DNA of 26,732 nucleotides from Nitrospinaceae bacterium. GTDB lineage: Bacteria; Nitrospinota; Nitrospinia; Nitrospinales; VA-1. Shown piece by piece: positions 14,460 through 22,960 of the stretch. The translations under genes were made by a program, and so were the position numbers. Within the stretch, counting starts at the first letter, position 1, and every line of letters begins with the position of its first letter. The notes beneath the pieces were generated by a model. That model had not been told where the DNA came from. It saw only the letters and a list, made by a program, of their open reading frames with translations, and searched no databases. Location: positions 1 to 26,732 of the forward strand of contig JAJDBI010000230.1 in the NCBI GenBank assembly GCA_029261435.1. Direction: 5' to 3'.

Positions 14460-17400
14460 CTATTGCCCATCATTCCCCCGCCCCGGATGGGGTGCGTGAA
14501 ACCAGCGGTACAGGGCGGGCAGGACCACCAATGTCAATACGGTGGAGGAGATGATGCCTCCGATGACCACCGTTGCCAGTGGGCGTTGTACTTCAGCTCC
14601 GGTACCCGTTGCCAGCGCCATGGGGATGAATCCCAACGAAGCGACCAGTGCTGTCATCAAAACCGGACGTAGACGAGTGAGCGAACCCTGCTTAATGGCA
14701 TCATCTAAAGAAAGCCCCTGTTCGCGGAGGTTGCCAATGAACGAAATCATCACCATGCCGTTGAGCACCGCAACCCCCGACAGAGCGATAAAACCCACCG
14801 CCGCGGATATCGACAGGGGAATGCCACGCAACCATAGCGACAGAAAACCACCCGTGAGTGCCAATGGCACTCCGGTAAAAACCAGCAAGGCGTTGGCACT
14901 GGAACCAAATGCCGCAAGCAGGAGTAAGTAGATCAGAACAAGCGTAATGGGAATCACCACCCACAATCTTTGCGCAGCAGAAATGAGGTGCTCAAACTGA
15001 CCGCCCCACTCTATCCAATAACCTGGTTCTGCTTTGAGCTTAATTGTGCTTTGCGCTTCTTCAACAAAAGAACCGAGATCACGGCCTCTAACATTGGCGG
15101 TCACCACCACGCGCCGTTTGGCATTTTCGCGGCTTACCTGGTTTGGTCCTTTGATAACCTTAAATTCTGCGATCGTTCCAAGAGGAATGAATTTACTAAA
15201 ATGCTTATCTGAGCTCATCACAGAATGTGGTACGTCTTGTCCAACCTGAATCAGGGGAATGGGAATTTCTTTAAGCAGTTCTATTTTTGTCCGGATATCA
15301 TCCGGTAAACGCACGATGAGGTCAAACCTTTGATCACCTTCAAAAACCTGTCCCGTCTTTTTACCCCCGATAGCGATTTCAATAACCTCTTGAACATCGG
15401 CTGCATTGATTCCCAACCGGGCCATTGCAGGGCGGTCCAGTTCCACCGTTAGAACCGGGAGTCCGGTCACCTGTTCGTCTTTCACATCTGACGCGCCGGG
15501 GATGCCGGCTAAAACATTCTCGACCTCATCAGCCAACTCTAAAAGTTTATCCAGATTATCGCCAAAAACTTTAACAGCCACATCACTACGCACACCTGAG
15601 ATCAGCTCATTAAATCGCATTTCAATCGGCTGCGTGATTTCATATTCATTTCCGGGGACTTCGGCCAGCTTTTTTTCAAGATCCTGCACCAGATCAGATT
15701 TTTCCCGCTTCGGGTCACTCCATTGCGAACGCGGTTTCACAATCACAAACACATCTGCCACACTGGGCGGCATCGGGTCGGTAGCGATATCTGCGGTACC
15801 GATCTTGGCAAAAACATAATTCACCTCTGGTAATTCTTTTATTTTCTTCTCCAGCGCGCCCTGCATGGATACAGCCTGGGAAAGACTGGTGCCCGGCACC
15901 CTGAGAGCATGAACGGCGAAATCCCTTTCATCCAGAGTCGGAAGAAATTCACTGCCCATTTTCTGGCTCAATAAAATACTGAGCACAACCAGAACACCGG
16001 CAAAGGCGATCACAGAAGCACGGTTTTTTAAGGTAACACCCAGCAGGAAAGAATAAACCCGGCCCACGCCTTTTAAAATAACGCTCTCATTTTCAGAGAT
16101 GGAAGAAGAGGCAAACTGCGCCATCATTGCCGGAATAAAAGTGATCGAGAGAATCAGTGCTCCGGCAAGGGCCATCAATACAGTGAAAGCCATGGGCTGG
16201 AACATTTTGCCTTCGATTCCAGTTAAAGTCAGTATAGGTAAATAAACGACCATGATGATGAACATGCCAAAGATACTTGGGCGAGAAACCTCGCAGGTAG
16301 AACTTTGGACAATATCAAATCGTTCCTGCTGGCTCAAAATTCGCCCCAACCGTTTTTGTCTTTCGGCAAGGCGACGACTGCAGTTTTCCACAATGATCAC
16401 TGCGCCATCTACGATGATACCAAAGTCAATAGCACCCAGGCTCAGCAGGTTTCCGCTCACCTGGTTGCTCACCATCCCCGTCACCGCAAACAACATGGAA
16501 AGAGGAATCACCAACGCGGTGATCAGCGCCGCACGGAAATTGCCCAACAACAAAAACAAAACAGCAACAACCAGTAGCGCCCCTTCCAGCAAATTGTCAC
16601 GAATGGTTTTTAAAGTAGCATTGACCAGATGGGTGCGGTCATAAACTGTTTTTGCCACTACACCTTCTGGTAAAATCTGATTGATAGATTTCATTTTTTC
16701 GGCAACTCTTAAAGAGACCGTTCGGCTGTTTTCTCCTTTGAGCATGAAAACAGTGCCGAGCACCACTTCCCCGCCATCCTTGGTCGCCGCGCCGGATCTC
16801 AATTCCTTACCCAGACTCACCTCTGCCACATCTTTAATATAAATGGGCACACCTTGGTGAGAACCGATCACAATATTTTCAATATCTTCCAGGCCAGATA
16901 CCTGACCGGGAGTTCGCACCAGGTATTGCTGACCGCTGTGTTCGATATAACCCGCGCCGATATTTGAGTTGTTCCTGCTCAACGCTTCAATGACATTTCT
17001 GAAGGAAAAACCATAGGCGATTAATTTTTGTGGATCGGGCGACACCTGAAAATTTTTGACATAACCCCCGATGCTGTTGACCTCCGTCACTCCGGGAATA
17101 TTCATCAGTTGCGGTTTTATGATCCAGTCCTGAATGGTTCTCAACTCAGAGGGAGAATAGGATTTTTCTGCACCCTCTTCAGCTTCCACCGACCACATGA
17201 ATATTTCCCCCAGACCTGTCGCAATCGGACCCATAACCGGTTCCACATTTTCTGGCAGATGGCTTTTCACTTCCTGAAGCTTGGAGTTGATCAATTGCCG
17301 AGCAAAATAAATATCTGTCCCATCCTCAAAAATCACCGTGACCTGGGAAAGTCCATAGCGAGACACGGAACGAGTGTGCTTCAAACGGGGAATGCCCGCC

Positions 17401-17618
17401 AGTGTGGTTTCTATCGGGAAGGTGATACGCTGTTCAACTTCCAGTGGCGTAAAGCCTGGAGCCTCGGTATTGACTTGCACCTGAATATTGGTCACATCCG
17501 GCACTGCATCGATGGGGAGAATATTTAAATTATAGCTACCCAATGCGATTAACGCCAAAGCCGCGACAATAACAAAAAACCTTTGTCGAATAGAAAATGT
17601 GATGATTGTTTTTAACAT
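14460..17618 (-). CDS. czcA: Heavy-metal efflux RND pump, CzcA type
   Basis: A 1052-residue inner-membrane proton/cation antiporter with the two-fold RND layout: a helix at the N-terminus, a large periplasmic loop, six helices, a second periplasmic loop and six helices. Transmembrane helix 4 carries IDFGIIVDGAVIIVEN, giving Asp398, Asp404 and Glu411, equivalent to CzcA D402/D408/E415. This motif belongs to the divalent-cation group (Co, Zn, Cd, Ni) rather than the Cu/Ag CusA group. The ATG at 17618 was chosen because AGGAAAG lies just upstream, overlapping the czcB stop, and gives the usual length. It is the last gene of the czc operon. A weak stem (AGTCC 14440-14444 / GGACT 14457-14461) overlaps its end. 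Confidence 0.93.
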   Translation of the reverse strand: MLKTIITFSIRQRFFVIVAALALIALGSYNLNILPIDAVPDVTNIQVQVNTEAPGFTPLEVEQRITFPIETTLAGIPRLKHTRSVSRYGLSQVTVIFEDGTDIYFARQLINSKLQEVKSHLPENVEPVMGPIATGLGEIFMWSVEAEEGAEKSYSPSELRTIQDWIIKPQLMNIPGVTEVNSIGGYVKNFQVSPDPQKLIAYGFSFRNVIEALSRNNSNIGAGYIEHSGQQYLVRTPGQVSGLEDIENIVIGSHQGVPIYIKDVAEVSLGKELRSGAATKDGGEVVLGTVFMLKGENSRTVSLRVAEKMKSINQILPEGVVAKTVYDRTHLVNATLKTIRDNLLEGALLVVAVLFLLLGNFRAALITALVIPLSMLFAVTGMVSNQVSGNLLSLGAIDFGIIVDGAVIIVENCSRRLAERQKRLGRILSQQERFDIVQSSTCEVSRPSIFGMFIIMVVYLPILTLTGIEGKMFQPMAFTVLMALAGALILSITFIPAMMAQFASSSISENESVILKGVGRVYSFLLGVTLKNRASVIAFAGVLVVLSILLSQKMGSEFLPTLDERDFAVHALRVPGTSLSQAVSMQGALEKKIKELPEVNYVFAKIGTADIATDPMPPSVADVFVIVKPRSQWSDPKREKSDLVQDLEKKLAEVPGNEYEITQPIEMRFNELISGVRSDVAVKVFGDNLDKLLELADEVENVLAGIPGASDVKDEQVTGLPVLTVELDRPAMARLGINAADVQEVIEIAIGGKKTGQVFEGDQRFDLIVRLPDDIRTKIELLKEIPIPLIQVGQDVPHSVMSSDKHFSKFIPLGTIAEFKVIKGPNQVSRENAKRRVVVTANVRGRDLGSFVEEAQSTIKLKAEPGYWIEWGGQFEHLISAAQRLWVVIPITLVLIYLLLLAAFGSSANALLVFTGVPLALTGGFLSLWLRGIPLSISAAVGFIALSGVAVLNGMVMISFIGNLREQGLSLDDAIKQGSLTRLRPVLMTALVASLGFIPMALATGTGAEVQRPLATVVIGGIISSTVLTLVVLPALYRWFHAPHPGRGNDGQ

Positions 17619-17628
17619 AATCGCTTTC

Positions 17629-19368
17629 CTAGTGACTGTGAGTCCCGCCAGACTTTTCAATCTCAGCCTTCACCGCATAACTGTTTACTGCCACATACTC
17701 TTCACCGGTTTTCAAACCCTGTAAAACTTCCACTCTGTTGCCATCGTTTTCTCCAAGCTCCAAAGGTCTTGCTTCCAGCAGAGATCCGTATTTAACAAAG
17801 ACCACCGACCAGTCTCGGAAATTTTGAATGGCATCCGGTTCCACCACAACCGGAACCCTTCTCTCATCAAGAACCAGTTCTACCGTGACATAAGCGCCGG
17901 GACGCATGATGCCTTTTTTATTTGCCATAACGACCCGACCCGTCACCGTTCGGGTTTTTTCATCAATGATCGAACTGAGATAAGAAAGCTTTCCCTGTAA
18001 GACCTGGGTTCCGTCTTTAAAAAATACTTTTTGTCCTAGTTGAGCTTTCTGAAGCTCCTTTTCTGGAATGGCAAAATTCACCCAAACCTCCGAAAGGTCA
18101 GCGAGCAGAAATATATCATCGTCTTTTTTAACCGCCTCTCCAGTCGTCAGGTGCTTCTGGATAACCGTACCGTTTAAAGTCGCACGCAGTTCGTATTGAG
18201 CAAAGTGTTGTTCATCCTGTTCCAGTAAAAGATCCACTTCCTCTGGGGTCAGCCCCAATGCTAACAATTTTTGGTTGGAGGTTTGTAGATTCAATTGTTC
18301 AATTGCCAGATTCTTTGTCTTTTGTCGGAGAGACCATGCGCCATCGTAGGAAATCTTTTCACGTAACGCTATATAGCGAGCCTCGGCACTTTTGTAATCT
18401 TCCAAAGCAATTAAATATTCCGATTCAGATGAGATACCTTTTTCCAGCAATCCTTTTTCACGATTGTGAATAGACTTTGCCAACCTCAGTTTGGCAGAAG
18501 CGGGAATGAGTAGTTCGCGGCTTTTTCCGATCACAAGGTCTTTTAGCTTGAGGTAAATTTCCTCCTGATCCAAATCCTGCTCAAGAAGGTCCAGCATACT
18601 CTGAGTGTTTTCAAATACCCGTGTTTCCCGGTCGACGTCTGCCCTCGCAATGTCAGCCTGCTTAGTGCCGGTCAGATAATTGATCTTGGCGTCCGCCAGT
18701 TCCCGGCTTTCCAGAATGGCGATGATTTCGCCACGGGAAACCTGATCACCCAGATCCTTGAATACTTTCTTAACAACTCCATCAACTCTGGGGACGATGT
18801 GGACCACTTTTTCTTCGTTGAGTCCCACTTCACCCGGCAAGCGAATCTTTGTCACCAGTTTTTCCGGTCCGGCTTTTTTAAAAACGAGTCCTGCATTTTG
18901 AATTGCCTCTGGCGAAAACTCTGCTCGACCTTCAAGTTGAGAAAGTTGCCATTGAAACTTTTGACCTTTCCATTCTGCATTGACAGTCATTTCAAATGAA
19001 TGCGGTTCGGCCACAACCTTGCCCCCCAGCAAATAATCTCTTGAGGGTTTGAAGTCAATGGTATCAATCCGGTCCAATCTCTTTAAGATGATGTTTAAGC
19101 TTACCTCATCAAAACTTATCTGCTCACCTTCGGCTGTTGTCACATAGACTCTGAACTGCGGGGGAATTCCGTCTTCATAAATTTTAACTTCTACCTGAAA
19201 ATCATTCTCCACAAACAACCAGCCACCGTGTTTCCCTCGTTGAACCGATGAGTCAGCTTTCAGTTCCGACTCTTCTTGCTCTGGCTTGGGTGCCTCCATA
19301 TTTATAACGCCCCAGGCCAGCATTGCCCCTAGAGCCAAAATCGCGATAGCGGGAATTTTTCCGTTCAT
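17629..19368 (-). CDS. czcB: Heavy-metal efflux periplasmic adaptor, CzcB type
   Basis: A 579-residue membrane-fusion protein linking the pump to the outer-membrane channel. There is one N-terminal anchor helix (about 5-23), then an extra periplasmic domain of about 130 residues (45-175, beginning KHGGWLFVENDF). The lipoyl/barrel region follows (VPRVDGVVKKVFKDLGDQV, 192-210), then a long helical hairpin (225-370), the second barrel half (LNGTVIQKHLTTGE, EVWVNFAIPE) and the membrane-proximal domain (EPDAIQNF). It ends GGTHSH, a possible metal-binding tail. The N-terminal domain makes it longer than simple adaptors and is typical of some CzcB proteins. The start overlaps the czcC stop by four bases; AGGAG lies about nine bases upstream. 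Confidence 0.92.
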   Translation of the reverse strand: MNGKIPAIAILALGAMLAWGVINMEAPKPEQEESELKADSSVQRGKHGGWLFVENDFQVEVKIYEDGIPPQFRVYVTTAEGEQISFDEVSLNIILKRLDRIDTIDFKPSRDYLLGGKVVAEPHSFEMTVNAEWKGQKFQWQLSQLEGRAEFSPEAIQNAGLVFKKAGPEKLVTKIRLPGEVGLNEEKVVHIVPRVDGVVKKVFKDLGDQVSRGEIIAILESRELADAKINYLTGTKQADIARADVDRETRVFENTQSMLDLLEQDLDQEEIYLKLKDLVIGKSRELLIPASAKLRLAKSIHNREKGLLEKGISSESEYLIALEDYKSAEARYIALREKISYDGAWSLRQKTKNLAIEQLNLQTSNQKLLALGLTPEEVDLLLEQDEQHFAQYELRATLNGTVIQKHLTTGEAVKKDDDIFLLADLSEVWVNFAIPEKELQKAQLGQKVFFKDGTQVLQGKLSYLSSIIDEKTRTVTGRVVMANKKGIMRPGAYVTVELVLDERRVPVVVEPDAIQNFRDWSVVFVKYGSLLEARPLELGENDGNRVEVLQGLKTGEEYVAVNSYAVKAEIEKSGGTHSH

Positions 19369-20660
19369 GGTCGACTGTCTCCTTTTCCAGCTTTTATGTT
19401 TTGAGCAGATTTACCCATCCCTGTCAGGCGTTTCACATCGGCAACTGCGTTATGATAATCAGCCAGTGCATCGAGATATTGGCTTTGGATCTGAAAGAAA
19501 GTTTTCTGGCTATCGAGCACATCTAACAAACCAAATTTTCCAAAACTATAGCCTTCACTAATAGCATCGAGTGCTTTTTTGGCTCCTGGCAAAACTTCCG
19601 TCTTAATTGAAATAACTTTTGCATGTGAAAAAGACTCTTCGCTTTGAGCCTTTAGTAGGGCTTCCTGCATTTTCAAAACTTTCGCTCTTTTTTCTTCCCG
19701 GGATTTTGACAAAAGATGGCGAGCTTTGGCTATGCCTCCCTGGTTACGGTTGAACCAGTTCAATGGAACCGTCACCCCAAATACCAGAGCGTTATCATCG
19801 GTTTGTTCCAACCTACGGTAAGAACCACTGAGTGTAAGATCAGGAACTGCTTTAGAATTCTCCACATCTAGTTCTGCCTGCCGGTGGGCCAGAGCCGTTG
19901 ACCATTTCGAAAGATGCGGATTAGAAGACAACGTTGTTATATCCGGTAAAACCTTGTCTGGAACCAGGAACAAATCCCCCTGAGCTGAATCAAAACTGGG
20001 TTCAGCTTCTCCCCATAAAACCGACAGTTGTCTACGTGCATTTTTTAGATCCTGCCTGGCTCGTTCTTCCTTTATACGCATATTGGCAAAAGCCACTTGT
20101 GCCTTGATTTTTTCTATCGCCGCGACTTTGCCCGCTTTAACTCTCTCCAAGACGGTATTTAAAAACTTTTTTGCTAATTGCACTCCATCTACTGTTAGAG
20201 CAATTTTTTGTTGGGTCTTCAACACATTAGTGAAGGATTGAGAAACACGGGTCAACACTTCCAGGCGTTGAACTTCATAATCCCATCCGGCGATTTCTTT
20301 TGATAAGTTGGCAGAGTTTTTTCGCAGATTTCGTTTGTTTCCCAATTCCAGCCGCTGGCTGAGTTGAAATGTCGTTTCACTTTGATCGACACCAGTGAAG
20401 TTTCCCGTGCCCGCCACGTTCTCCACCTGAACATTCAGGTTGGGGTTGAAGGTCAGCCCTGCCTGCAGGGTCTCGGCTTCGCGAGCCCGTACTTCATACG
20501 AAAAGGCTTGGAGATCAGGGTTTTGTAACAAAACAATCTGCTGAGCCTGAACCAGAGTGATGGCTCCGGTTAATATTTTTCCCTGTTTTTCTTCCGCCAA
20601 AACAACACACGGAAAAAGAATGTTCAATGCCAGAAAACCGGCTACTAGTACGTGTTTCAT
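19365..20660 (-). CDS. czcC: Outer-membrane efflux channel, TolC/CzcC family
   Basis: About 431 residues with a signal peptide (MKHVLVAGFLALN ... VVLAEE) and two OEP repeats typical of TolC-family proteins. The first half contains QIVLLQNPDLQAFSYEVRAREAE and FNPNLNVQVEN; the second contains LTLSGSYRR, FGVTVPLNWFNRNQGGIAKA and FGKFGLLDVLDSQKTFF. It forms the trimeric channel that receives metal ions from CzcB and CzcA. The ATG at 20660 is chosen over an upstream in-frame start (20714) because the signal peptide begins there. GGTGAG lies just upstream. It is coupled to czcB by a four-base overlap. Confidence 0.9.
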   Translation of the reverse strand: MKHVLVAGFLALNILFPCVVLAEEKQGKILTGAITLVQAQQIVLLQNPDLQAFSYEVRAREAETLQAGLTFNPNLNVQVENVAGTGNFTGVDQSETTFQLSQRLELGNKRNLRKNSANLSKEIAGWDYEVQRLEVLTRVSQSFTNVLKTQQKIALTVDGVQLAKKFLNTVLERVKAGKVAAIEKIKAQVAFANMRIKEERARQDLKNARRQLSVLWGEAEPSFDSAQGDLFLVPDKVLPDITTLSSNPHLSKWSTALAHRQAELDVENSKAVPDLTLSGSYRRLEQTDDNALVFGVTVPLNWFNRNQGGIAKARHLLSKSREEKRAKVLKMQEALLKAQSEESFSHAKVISIKTEVLPGAKKALDAISEGYSFGKFGLLDVLDSQKTFFQIQSQYLDALADYHNAVADVKRLTGMGKSAQNIKAGKGDSRP

Positions 20661-20757
20661 TTTTCTCACCAATGAGCACACCTCTAAACCAACGGAAGAC
20701 GCAAAACAGCGCACAGCCGGAGTTCGGGTGTGAAAATATTAAAATATTATGGGTGAA

Positions 20758-21231
20758 TTAAAGAAACAGGGCGGGCGGAGAACGCGCAGGAGGAAGACTT
20801 CTACCCAGTCGTGACTGGAATGAGACAGATCCCGAACTTACTGGAACATAAACCAGAGAATCGGAATATTCAAAGTGTGAGAAATTCTCTTTAAAGACAA
20901 GCCCCTGCTTGAAGGACTTGGAGTTCTTCGTCAGGGCAAAATATTCGGAATCGTTTTCATCTTCGTCTTCGGAAGAATGCGAATGGTGAAAATGGTTATC
21001 GAGTTCGTGGTTTGAAAAATGCCCGTTAACAAGATGGGCATAAGCTTCCAGCGTTGCAGAATGATAACGTCCCTGATGTTTATGAGCGTCTGAAGCCTCA
21101 TCATGACGATGTTCAGTTTCAGGGTGATAATGTATGAAAGGAAGCAAAAAGAGCGGAATGATGATCCCCAAAAAGATCAACTTCCACAAACCTGAATTCT
21201 TTTTGTTCATTTTAAAAGTCATCAGCATCAC
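20758..21231 (-). CDS. Histidine-rich membrane-anchored protein, CzcI-like
   Basis: A 157-residue protein (150 if it starts at the ATG at 21210) with a single N-terminal hydrophobic segment (LIFLGIIIPLFLLPFI). It continues with a His/Asp/Glu-rich region (HYHPETEHRHDE, DAHKHQ, HFHHSHSSEDEDEND) and ends in SLPPARSPPALFL. The His clusters should bind Zn, Co or Ni in the periplasm. Short His-rich proteins with a Pro/Arg/Ala-rich end are often found at the head of czc operons (CzcI), which is exactly its position here, 97 bases before the czcC start. Sequence homology to CzcI itself is not demonstrated. A role in metal sensing or buffering for the pump is inferred. No clear ribosome site decides the start. 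Confidence 0.65.
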   Translation of the reverse strand: MMLMTFKMNKKNSGLWKLIFLGIIIPLFLLPFIHYHPETEHRHDEASDAHKHQGRYHSATLEAYAHLVNGHFSNHELDNHFHHSHSSEDEDENDSEYFALTKNSKSFKQGLVFKENFSHFEYSDSLVYVPVSSGSVSFQSRLGRSLPPARSPPALFL

Positions 21232-21318
21232 GCAGTTATGGCTATCTCTTATATATCGGTAAGGATAGTCAATAGCTTAAACGAAAGCAGTTACCGGATT
21301 CAAGAGGATTTTTTCCAA

Positions 21319-21432
21319 TCAATACATCGAAGAATCTACGGGAGGAACCGGTGGGCCTTTCTTACCACAACCAACTTGAGTCCCCATAAAAATCAGAATC
21401 ATTAACAGGAGTAAAAAAGTTCTTAATTTCAT
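21319..21432 (-). CDS. Small LptM (YifL)-like lipoprotein
   Basis: A 37-residue lipoprotein. It has a basic start (MKLR), a hydrophobic core (TFLLLLMILIFMG) and a lipobox-like QVGC at residues 19-22 (Gln at -3 is unusual). The mature end begins CGKKGPPVPP. The CG.KGP..PP pattern right after the lipid cysteine is characteristic of LptM/YifL, which helps the LPS transport complex LptD/LptE to mature. It begins ten bases after the argH stop on the same strand. I recall an LptM-like gene next to argH or lysA being common, which supports it. A short GAG-rich stretch precedes the ATG. Its small size means automated calls often skip it. Confidence 0.7.
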   Translation of the reverse strand: MKLRTFLLLLMILIFMGTQVGCGKKGPPVPPVDSSMY

Positions 21433-21442
21433 ATCTCGCACT

Positions 21443-22816
21443 CTATTTTAGTTTTTTCGTCAATCGGGATATCTGCGCCTTCACCTGTTTTTTTGCCGTT
21501 CCCCCATAAACATTTTTCCGGTCCACCGAGTTTTTAAGGGCAATGTGCTCCGAAACATCCTCCTCAAACCGCTTGGAGACTTTACGCAGTTCACCCAGCG
21601 AAAGCTTTCCCAGGGTTTTTTGTTCATCCAAACAGTAGGCTACGGTTTTTCCGGTAATCTCGTGAGCCTCACGAAAGGGAACTCCTTTCAAAACCAGATA
21701 GTCCGCCATATCCGTGGCCGTTAAAAACCCGCTGGCTTCGAGTTCTTCGCCTGAAGGCAATGTGAACTTTGCCGACTTCATCATATCAGCAAAAATTTTC
21801 AGGCAGACTTTGATCGTATCTGCCGAGTCAAACAGAGGTTCCTTATCCTCCTGCAAATCTTTATTGTAGGCCAGCGGCAACCCTTTCATTAATGTAAGAA
21901 GAGATACCAAGTTGCCAAAAACACGACCGGATTTTCCTCGAATCAATTCTGCTGCATCAGGGTTCTTTTTTTGCGGCATGATACTGCTGCCTGTGGTGAA
22001 AGCATAGGACAACTCCACAAAGCCGAATTCGCTGGAATTCCAAATAACAAGCTCTTCACAAAATCGGCTGAGATGCATCATCAATAAAGCCGAAACACTA
22101 CAGAATTCTGCAGCAAAATCCCGATCTGCAACTGCGTCCATACTATTGTGAGAAATTTCAGGAAACTTTAAAAGTTTGGCGGTGTATTGACGATCAATAG
22201 GGAAATTGGTCCCGGCCAATGCCGCAGACCCCAGAGGCATGACATTGATCCTTTTTCGCGCATCCAGAAAACGATCCTTGTCTCGAAGCAACATTTCTAC
22301 ATAGGCCAAAAGGTGATGCGAAAGCAAAACCGGTTGCGCCCTTTGCAAATGCGTGTATCCCGGAATAACCCGATCGATATTCTTTTTGGCAAGATCCACC
22401 AGTGTTTTACAAAGCCGGTCTATTTCTTTTACAGCATCATCCACTTCCTTTCGCAAATACAAACGAATGTCCAGGCAGACCTGGTCGTTGCGACTGCGAG
22501 CTGTGTGGAGTTTTCCAGCGGCGGGACCTACAATTTCACGCAGACGACTTTCGATATTCATGTGAATATCTTCCAGCTTGTCGCTGAATTCAAATCGTCC
22601 TTCATCGCATTCGCGTAAAATGCGTTTCAACCCTTTCTGAATTTTCTGCGACTCAACCGAAGAAATAATTTTACAACGTGCCAGCATTTTACAATGCGCG
22701 ATACTGCCCTCGATGTCACAGGCGTAAAGCCGCTTATCGAAAGAAATGGAAGCCGAAAAGGTTTCCATCAACGCATCGGTCGATTGTTTGAACCGGCCAC
22801 CCCAAAGTTTTTTCAT
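21443..22816 (-). CDS. argH: Argininosuccinate lyase
   Basis: ArgH splits argininosuccinate into arginine and fumarate, the last step of arginine synthesis; the enzyme is a cytosolic homotetramer. The 457-residue length is normal. The N-terminal KLWGGRF, the substrate loop LHTARSRNDQV, the catalytic TGSSIMPQKKNPD signature, GYTHLQRAQPV and the C-terminal DLVLKGVPFREAHEITG-type region (DYLVLKGVPFREAHEITG) are all present. AAGG lies upstream of the ATG. An LptM-like lipoprotein gene follows ten bases after the stop. The L,D-transpeptidase gene is 144 bases upstream in the same direction, with no terminator-like U run between, so read-through is possible. Confidence 0.97.
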   Translation of the reverse strand: MKKLWGGRFKQSTDALMETFSASISFDKRLYACDIEGSIAHCKMLARCKIISSVESQKIQKGLKRILRECDEGRFEFSDKLEDIHMNIESRLREIVGPAAGKLHTARSRNDQVCLDIRLYLRKEVDDAVKEIDRLCKTLVDLAKKNIDRVIPGYTHLQRAQPVLLSHHLLAYVEMLLRDKDRFLDARKRINVMPLGSAALAGTNFPIDRQYTAKLLKFPEISHNSMDAVADRDFAAEFCSVSALLMMHLSRFCEELVIWNSSEFGFVELSYAFTTGSSIMPQKKNPDAAELIRGKSGRVFGNLVSLLTLMKGLPLAYNKDLQEDKEPLFDSADTIKVCLKIFADMMKSAKFTLPSGEELEASGFLTATDMADYLVLKGVPFREAHEITGKTVAYCLDEQKTLGKLSLGELRKVSKRFEEDVSEHIALKNSVDRKNVYGGTAKKQVKAQISRLTKKLK

Positions 22817-22960
22817 AAAAAGTACCTTCTACCAGGCATGATGCCAGTGAGACACCACTCTATCTGGCAAACAATAATTTAACTCGGTTAACCCTGCCCA
22901 ATTGCCTCCCCTGCCAAGGGGTGGGGCACGAAAGCTGAGGGAGAATATCACACCTGCGGA

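Noticed and set aside
17028..17528. 166-codon + strand frame inside czcA
   Set aside because: It is antisense to the conserved RND pump, Cys/His-rich by chance of the complementary reading, with no supported start.
22187..22618. 143-codon + strand open frame inside argH
   Set aside because: It lies entirely antisense to conserved argH sequence and has no recognisable motif or ribosome site.
22880..22935. Terminator between the L,D-transpeptidase gene and argH
   Set aside because: A short CCCC/GGGG stem exists but no U run follows on the minus strand.
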